In this document: positions 6,480 to 11,350 of the stretch, one piece after another
Layout of the letters: each line of letters opens with the position of its first letter
Numbering within the stretch: the stretch's first letter is position 1
Assembly (NCBI GenBank): GCA_007124535.1
Contig: SLEY01000486.1
Coordinates: 1-11,350 of the forward strand
Length of the DNA stretch: 11,350 nt
Origin: Planctomycetaceae bacterium
Lineage (GTDB): Bacteria; Planctomycetota; Planctomycetia; Pirellulales; Pirellulaceae
Reading direction: 5' to 3'
Translations under genes and position numbers: made by a program
Notes under the pieces: model-generated
Seen by the model: the letters and a program-made list of their open reading frames with translations, nothing else
Told to the model about the DNA's origin: nothing
Database searches by the model: none

Positions 6480-8251
6480 TGCGGCTCCTTCGGGTCCGGC
6501 TCCCCCTCCGGCACCCGGTACACCTGATAGGAATTCATCCCGTCCGCAGGCGGGGGAAATACCCGGGGCCACCGCAGGGCTCGGCGGCTGAAATCCCGGT
6601 CCAGCACGACATAATGGGCCCCGTACTCGTTCGCCAACTCCAGCAAGCGCTCCTCCCCGTGCCGGACCAGGCCATGGCGCACCACCGCCCGCGGATACAA
6701 CTCGCGCAACCGGTCCCACCACTCCATCACCGACTCCGGGTCCTGCGGGACATCCTTCCACGCGAACACCTCGGCACGCTGGGCATGCCATTTGAACGTC
6801 TGCTGATGCCGCGGCGTGATGAACAGGGCGTCGGGCGGCGTATGGTGCGCGATCCACTCGCAAACGGCTCGCCAATCGGCGTACTTCTGCTGCGTCCGCT
6901 GCGGGTCGTGTTCCCACGACGGCAGCATTTGACGATCGGCCCCCGGTCGCAGATCCCGTCGGCGCTCGTATTGGGTCCACAGCAGGTCGGCGGCGGCCAC
7001 CAGGGTCAAGCCGACCAGCAGCGTCTTGGCGGCGGTCTTCGAAGTAAGGCCCTGCCGCCGAAAGCCGCAGAATTTCCCGGAGTTCGCGGGATTCACCACA
7101 GGATTGTTCTGGCCGCCACCGCCGGAATGCTCGCCACCTCCGCTACCGGTCACGTCCGGAGCGGCAACCGGCCGCTGGTCCCACCCGCGGTGGACCAGAC
7201 CGACCAGGGCCATCGCGGCTCCCACCGCCAGGAAAACGTCCGACGAACGGAACCAGTAGTATTTCAACAGCGAGGCAGCCAGGAACAGATGGTGCAGCAG
7301 GGATTGATCGATCACGATGCCGATCAGGGCCAGCACCACCGCCCCGCCGACAAACCCGCGCAACGGCCGCTGGCCCAATTGGCAGGCGGTCATCCGGCAC
7401 GGACTCAAGCAACTGGCGACCAGCCAGATCCCCAACAGCAGGGCGTGGCGGGCGATGAACGCATGCGGGAATTCATGGAATACCAGATGGTGGGGTAAAC
7501 GGCGGAACACGTAGATGTAGTTCGCATTGCGGAGCGTTTCCGGGTCGACGTTCCAGCTGAGTGACAGCCCGATCAGCACTCCGGGCAAGGCCAGCAGCAG
7601 GCCGGCGGCGATGGCCGGCGCGATGGCCTTCAGCGGCGGGCGGTAGCGACCGCAGGCGATCCAGGCGCAGGCCGCCCCCACCCAGGCCCATCCGCCGACC
7701 AGGACATGCAGGGACGTGGCGCCGCCCAGGAACAGCCACACCCGCCGCCAACGATTCCGAACCATCGCATCCAGGGCGAACAGCACCAGCACATACGCCA
7801 ACCCTTTGGCCTCCACACCGCCGATGAGCCATTCTCCGGCCATGTGAAACCGCCGCGTCAACAGGACCACCAGACTGGCACTCAGCACGGCAATCCAAGC
7901 GCGCGGCACGAGGGCGAAACTCAGACGCTGCCAAGCCCAGGCCAGCCCCAGCCACGTGACCAGACGCCCGATCCAGGCCACGGCCGGCAAAGGCAACCCC
8001 AGGGTCAGCCAACCCAGGGTCCAGTAGAACATCAGGTGCGCTTTGGCCGATTCCAGGAACAAATCGCCCGCGCACCAGTCCGGTTGCCAGTAGTGTTTGG
8101 CCTTGGTCAAATAATGGGCTTCGTTGACATCCGGGGGCAACCAACCCGCATAAAGGAAGAAGACCAGCAGGATCAGCAGCACCTCGACCGCGGCCTGAGA
8201 CGATGGTTGCTCCAAGGGCGAAGTATTCTGGGAATCGTTCACGCGTGCCAT
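6476..8251 (-). CDS. Polytopic membrane protein, DUF6798-like, possibly GT-C-type fold (591 aa)
   Basis: An integral inner-membrane protein with about ten or more hydrophobic segments between residue 21 and ~430, then a soluble C-terminal domain of about 160 residues. After the first span (~21-38) comes an acidic loop PPDVNEAHYLTKAKHYW (D41, E44, H46). An acidic first outer loop and a C-terminal soluble domain are typical of GT-C glycosyltransferases, so a lipid-linked sugar transferase is possible but not shown. The sequence resembles planctomycete proteins annotated DUF6798; this is from memory and only moderately sure. The C-terminal domain has TPPDALFITPRHQQTFKW and a conserved-looking REAL-type helix rich in Trp and Arg. 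A Gly/Ser/Asn-rich stretch (~365-410) interrupts two membrane spans. The ATG at 8251 is preferred over a GTG at 8302 with no ribosome site; a GTG at 8242 with AAGAG about 9 nt upstream is also possible. It is co-transcribed with the Nudix gene. Confidence 0.8.
   Translation of the reverse strand: MARVNDSQNTSPLEQPSSQAAVEVLLILLVFFLYAGWLPPDVNEAHYLTKAKHYWQPDWCAGDLFLESAKAHLMFYWTLGWLTLGLPLPAVAWIGRLVTWLGLAWAWQRLSFALVPRAWIAVLSASLVVLLTRRFHMAGEWLIGGVEAKGLAYVLVLFALDAMVRNRWRRVWLFLGGATSLHVLVGGWAWVGAACAWIACGRYRPPLKAIAPAIAAGLLLALPGVLIGLSLSWNVDPETLRNANYIYVFRRLPHHLVFHEFPHAFIARHALLLGIWLVASCLSPCRMTACQLGQRPLRGFVGGAVVLALIGIVIDQSLLHHLFLAASLLKYYWFRSSDVFLAVGAAMALVGLVHRGWDQRPVAAPDVTGSGGGEHSGGGGQNNPVVNPANSGKFCGFRRQGLTSKTAAKTLLVGLTLVAAADLLWTQYERRRDLRPGADRQMLPSWEHDPQRTQQKYADWRAVCEWIAHHTPPDALFITPRHQQTFKWHAQRAEVFAWKDVPQDPESVMEWWDRLRELYPRAVVRHGLVRHGEERLLELANEYGAHYVVLDRDFSRRALRWPRVFPPPADGMNSYQVYRVPEGEPDPKEPQ
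6485..6490 (-). promoter_or_regulatory. Ribosome binding site deciding the GTG start of the Nudix gene
   Basis: On the minus strand AAGGAG lies within the last codons of the membrane-protein gene, 5 nt before the GTG at 6479. It supports a GTG start with a 4-nt overlap and rejects the longer frame from 6980. Confidence 0.7.
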
Positions 8252-8422
8252 CTCTTGTGGGAGTCTGCGAGGTACCCGAAATACTGTTTTCGGCAGAACC
8301 ACCGGTTCCGCGTACTAGGAAGCCTGGTTCCGCCGCTTACAATAGCGTTGTGATGGAAAACTTGATTTCTCCTGACATCTTCGAGAGTGGCTGCCTTGTG
8401 TTGTAAAGAGAATTTGGACGAG
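8252..8422. other. Divergent intergenic region with candidate control sites
   Basis: This 171-bp stretch separates the minus-strand membrane-protein gene from the plus-strand TPR gene and must hold the promoters of both. It contains a dyad (CCGAAA 8276-8281 / TTTCGG 8288-8293), a direct repeat GGTTCCGC at 8304-8311 and 8326-8333 (22 bp apart), a possible -10 box, and a 17-codon open frame at 8353-8406. It is visibly less GC-rich than the genes on either side. Confidence 0.5.
8338..8343 (+). promoter_or_regulatory. Possible -10 box for the TPR gene
   Basis: TACAAT is 5 of 6 to the -10 consensus and would place transcription start near 8350. No convincing -35 box lies 15-19 nt upstream, so this is only a candidate. 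Confidence 0.25.
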
Positions 8423-8956
8423 ATGCGGATCCGCGAGGCGGAGGGTTATTTGGCACTGGTGACCGCCTGCAGCGGCAGCTGGGATCCACCGGCGGAACTG
8501 CGGGATCCGCTTCTCCGGCGAGCCCTGGCGGCCTTGGACCGGTTGAGTACCGGGGACCGTAGCCAACCGTATGTTTTGTATTTGAAGGGCGAGGCCTTGC
8601 GGGCCATGGAGCGGTACCCGGAGGCGATTCGGGTGCTGCGCGAGGCGACCGAGTCGGAGCCGGAACATGTCGGCGTCTGGTTGGCCTTGGGTTGGTGTTT
8701 CAAGCGTCTGGGGCGTGTGGACCGCGCGATCGAGTGCCTGGAGAAGGCGTTGGCGATTCAACCCGATTTCGCCCTCATCCATTACAACTTGGCCTGCTAC
8801 TGGAGTCTGGTGGGCCATGTGGACGTGGCGGTCGCCTATTTGTCGCACGCGTTCGAGATCGATGGTTCCTTTCGGAAGTTGGTGCCCGGCGAGTCGGATT
8901 TCGATCCGATCCGCCACACGGCGGCGTTCCGGGAGGCAACCGGTGTGGTGGTCTGA
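8423..8956 (+). CDS. TPR-repeat protein (177 aa)
   Basis: A cytoplasmic protein of stacked tetratricopeptide repeats, expected to bind another protein; the partner is unknown. After an N-terminal REAEGYL segment and a helix pair (to ~42), three TPR units follow: about residues 49-82 (YLKGEALRAMERYPEAIRVL), 83-116 (WLALGWCFKRLGRVDRAIECL) and 117-150 (HYNLACYWSLVGHVDVAVAYL). A capping tail with DFDPIRHTAAFREATG ends it. Positions of the small and Gly/Ala/Pro residues fit the TPR consensus. There is no signal peptide or membrane span. The ATG at 8423 has AAAGAG 12 nt upstream, a long spacing; a GTG at 8387 would add 12 residues and cannot be excluded. Similar short TPR proteins are common in planctomycete genomes. 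It converges with the peptidase gene, whose stop is only 10 nt away. Confidence 0.85.
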   Translation: MRIREAEGYLALVTACSGSWDPPAELRDPLLRRALAALDRLSTGDRSQPYVLYLKGEALRAMERYPEAIRVLREATESEPEHVGVWLALGWCFKRLGRVDRAIECLEKALAIQPDFALIHYNLACYWSLVGHVDVAVAYLSHAFEIDGSFRKLVPGESDFDPIRHTAAFREATGVVV

Positions 8957-8966
8957 ATTTGGCACG

Positions 8967-11350
8967 TCACTCACCGCCGTTTTCGACCTCGCTGCGCGGG
9001 GGGGCCTGTTTGACATAGCGGTCGAACCAATCGAGCATTTCGGCGACGGCGTGCAACACGGATTCGCGGGCCCGGTAGCCGTGGCCCTCTTCGGGCAGCA
9101 TGACCAAGCGGGCCGTGCCCCCCAGGCCGGCGATGGCCTGATAGAGACGTTCCGACTGCATCGGGAAGGTGCCCGAGTTATTGTCGGCCGCGCCATGCAG
9201 GATCAGCAGGGGCTGCCGGATCCGGTGCGCGTGCAGGAACGGCGAGATGGCCGTGTACACCTCGGGGGCTTCCCACAACGTCCGCCGCTCAGCCTGGAAA
9301 CCAAAGGGGGTCAGCGTCCGGTTGTAGGCTCCGCTCCGCGCGCAACCCGCGCGGAACAGGTCGCTGTGGGCCAGCAGATTGACGGCCATGAACGCCCCGT
9401 AGCTATGGCCGCCGATGCCGGCGCGCTCCGGATCGGCGATGCCGCGTTCCCCAGCCATCTCGATCGCCGCCCGGGCCCCCATCGTGATCTGCGGCACGAA
9501 CGTATCGTTCATCGTTTCGGGGTCCCCGACGATGGGCATGGCGGCGTTGTCCAGCACGGCATAGCCTTGCAGCAGGAACACCAGATGCGAGGCCCCCCGG
9601 ATCTGGGTAAAGCGATGCGGGGAACCGTGGATCTGGCCGGCCGTGGCGGGATCGGAGTAGTCGCGGGGATAAGCCCAAACGACCAGCGGCAGCGGCTGGT
9701 CCCCTTCGTAGCCCGGCGGCAGATAGAGCGTGGCGGACAGAGGCACGCCGTCCGCCCGCTCGTAAGTCACCAACTCGCGGTGAATCCCCCGGATCTGGGG
9801 TTGTGGATCGGGGAATTCCGTCAGCCGTTCACGGCGTGAGGGATCCGTCCAGTCGCGCAGGTAGATATTGGGCGGGGTTGCCGGATCTTCATAGCGTGTG
9901 AGCATGCGGCCGCTGGCGGGCTCCTGTTCGTCGATCAGAGCGACGACGGATTCGTAGCTGCCCGGTTCGCATTGCCACAGCCGTTCGGTAGTCTGCGTGG
10001 CCAGGTGCTGGCGATCGAGGAAGGGTCGGGCGCCCTCGGGCGAATCGCCCGTGCCTGCCCGATAGATCCACTCGTGCGACTGGCGGGCCACCCGCGTCCC
10101 GTCGGTTCGGACCTGCATCAGGATCGGTCCGGGATCACCGTAGCGATCATGCACGCTCCGGTCTTCCAACACGAGGCCCGGTTGGTCAGGCGACTCCAGA
10201 TCGTAGAGCAGGGCTCGCACCCAACGGCGATCCCGATCGTACTCGGAAGCCAGGACGTGAGCCGGGTTGGCGAACCAGGTGAGGCCGCGCGCCCGATGCT
10301 CGGTCCGCACCAAGGGCTGCGGTTCGGTTTGGAACGGGGCCGCCAGGGTCCACCACCCGTCGCGGTGTTCCACCTCGCGGTTGGGATCGCCGCCATCCAG
10401 GGCCTCGACCCACACCAGGGTGGCCGGCTTGCCCGGCCGCCAGCCGACTTGGCGCGGGCCGGTCCGCACGCCTTGGATCGGCACCTCATCCGCCAGGGGC
10501 AAATCGGCCAGGGTCGCCTGCCGCCGGCCCGCCCGGTCCCAAACTTCGATCGTCAGGGGGAAACGGAAATAGGGCAGCGTGTACGAAAAGGGCCGTTGCC
10601 ATCGGGACACCAGCAGCCACTGGCCATCCGGCGACGGTTCGGCGGCGGCGATCCATCCGGCAGGGCCCACGGGCGTGAGGCACGATTCATCCGGGTCCAC
10701 GATGGCCAACTGGGCCGTGGTGAAATGCTCGAACAATCGGGCGTCATGTTCATCGTTCAGCAGATCCTGGAAGGTGCGGGCGGGTGATACGCGTCCCGAC
10801 GTCTCTTGAACGATCGGGCCGCGGGGCGCCAGGGGACGTTCCGGGGGATCGCCCCGATCGTCCGGCGTGACCGCGGCCAACAACCGCCGGCCGTCCGGCA
10901 TCCATTGCACGCTGGCGAACAGCGTATTGACGGATCGGGCCACCCGGCGTGCCCGGGCCGTTTCCGTCCGGACCACCCACAGCTCGACCCCCTCGTCCGC
11001 CGCCAGCGTCAAGGCCAATCGGTCGCTGGTATGCGACCAGTGCAGCGAGATGATGCGGGCGGGTTCGGGCAGCTCCACCCGTCGCGGCGGCCCCAGTTCG
11101 CGTTCCTGCAGCAGCAGCCCGCTGGCAAAGGAGACACGGTAGGGCGCGTTGCGGGCCGGATCCACACGCACCCCCGCCAAACCGATCCAAGGACGGGCGA
11201 CATCCGCAATCGCCGGCATCGCCGGGCGTTCGACCAGTGCCAGCCACCGCGCATCCGGACTCACCCGCACCAGAGGACTGAGCGGCGCGTCCAGCAACTC
11301 GACCACCTCGTCCGGCGGCAAACGGTACGTCTCCGCCTCCCCCAGCTCGA
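8967..11350 (-). CDS. S9-family serine peptidase, S9D glutamyl-endopeptidase-like (5' end beyond window)
   Basis: A serine peptidase of the prolyl oligopeptidase clan, closest in motifs to the S9D group that includes the chloroplast glutamyl endopeptidase. The N-terminal two thirds (11350 down to about 9790) are repeat-like beta-propeller blades with SPDARWLAL, WMPDGRRLL and SPDGQWLLV motifs. The C-terminal alpha/beta-hydrolase domain begins near LVTYERADGVPLSATLYLP. The catalytic triad is visible: Ser in GGHSYGAF (codon 9402-9404), Asp in HGAADNNSGTFPMQ (codon 9183-9185) and His in EEGHGYRAR (codon 9081-9083). The HGxADNN-GTFPMQSERLY block is characteristic of S9D. The frame continues open to the right edge with ...GEAETYR before the TTG at 11319-11321, so that TTG is not the true start and any signal peptide is out of view. 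About 794 codons are visible. Location (cytoplasm or periplasm) cannot be judged. Confidence 0.92.
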   Translation of the reverse strand, partial: ELGEAETYRLPPDEVVELLDAPLSPLVRVSPDARWLALVERPAMPAIADVARPWIGLAGVRVDPARNAPYRVSFASGLLLQERELGPPRRVELPEPARIISLHWSHTSDRLALTLAADEGVELWVVRTETARARRVARSVNTLFASVQWMPDGRRLLAAVTPDDRGDPPERPLAPRGPIVQETSGRVSPARTFQDLLNDEHDARLFEHFTTAQLAIVDPDESCLTPVGPAGWIAAAEPSPDGQWLLVSRWQRPFSYTLPYFRFPLTIEVWDRAGRRQATLADLPLADEVPIQGVRTGPRQVGWRPGKPATLVWVEALDGGDPNREVEHRDGWWTLAAPFQTEPQPLVRTEHRARGLTWFANPAHVLASEYDRDRRWVRALLYDLESPDQPGLVLEDRSVHDRYGDPGPILMQVRTDGTRVARQSHEWIYRAGTGDSPEGARPFLDRQHLATQTTERLWQCEPGSYESVVALIDEQEPASGRMLTRYEDPATPPNIYLRDWTDPSRRERLTEFPDPQPQIRGIHRELVTYERADGVPLSATLYLPPGYEGDQPLPLVVWAYPRDYSDPATAGQIHGSPHRFTQIRGASHLVFLLQGYAVLDNAAMPIVGDPETMNDTFVPQITMGARAAIEMAGERGIADPERAGIGGHSYGAFMAVNLLAHSDLFRAGCARSGAYNRTLTPFGFQAERRTLWEAPEVYTAISPFLHAHRIRQPLLILHGAADNNSGTFPMQSERLYQAIAGLGGTARLVMLPEEGHGYRARESVLHAVAEMLDWFDRYVKQAPPRSEVENGGE

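Noticed and set aside
6480..6980. N-terminal extension of the Nudix protein to 6980
   Set aside because: The extra 167 residues are low-complexity Gly/Pro/Arg sequence within the membrane-protein gene; the GTG at 6479 has a good ribosome site.
8252..8302. GTG start at 8302 for the membrane protein
   Set aside because: No ribosome binding site, and the added residues cover the dyad in the likely leader.
11319..11321. TTG at 11321 as the peptidase start
   Set aside because: The frame continues open and protein-like to the window edge, so the gene is cut by the window.
1..11350. CRISPR arrays, tRNA or rRNA genes, insertion sequences
   Set aside because: No regularly spaced repeats, no tRNA-like cloverleaf with a CCA/TPsiC pattern, no rRNA signature and no transposase-like protein were seen.

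Overview
The window is GC-rich and gene-dense. It looks like bacterial chromosome, most likely a planctomycete of the Gemmatales type. That guess rests on the base composition and on the gene families: a TPR protein and a polytopic membrane protein of the kind common in that group, and an S9D-type peptidase. No rRNA, tRNA, CRISPR array, transposase or phage gene was seen.

Layout, left to right. Positions 1-374 carry no convincing gene. They hold a striking cloverleaf-like inverted repeat (8-116) and a possible promoter (281-309). A tight plus-strand operon follows (375-5816): an 82-aa Ala-rich helical protein with hydrophobic segments, a 120-aa acidic/coiled-coil protein, and a 1593-aa P-type ATPase whose start overlaps the preceding gene by 8 nt. 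Convergent to it is a minus-strand pair (8251 down to 5835): a polytopic membrane protein and a Nudix hydrolase with the CoA-pyrophosphatase signature, joined by a 4-nt GTGA overlap. A divergent intergenic stretch (8252-8422) leads into a plus-strand TPR protein (8423-8956). Convergent to that is a minus-strand S9-family serine peptidase whose 5' end lies beyond the right edge (8967-11350).

The most interesting locus is the first operon. The ATPase appears to be two P-type ATPases in one chain: two HMA-like domains without cysteines, then a complete but catalytically dead ATPase (actuator TGES lost, CPC-like motif read as NPR, DKTG replaced by DGAR, GDGxND lost), then an intact P2-type ATPase. 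The intact half keeps TGES, PEGL, DKTGT, TGD and GDGVND, and residues equivalent to most of the Ca2+ ligands of SERCA. Size and layout recall the very long mycobacterial ATPases CtpH and CtpI. The two small upstream proteins resemble in shape the small membrane/helical partners (DUF1490/PacL, DUF5132) encoded beside metal ATPases elsewhere. I infer a three-component cation export system with a built-in pseudo-ATPase; the ion is not proven and is more likely Ca2+ or Mn2+ than copper.

The other genes look like housekeeping or envelope functions and show no evident link to the ATPase operon.
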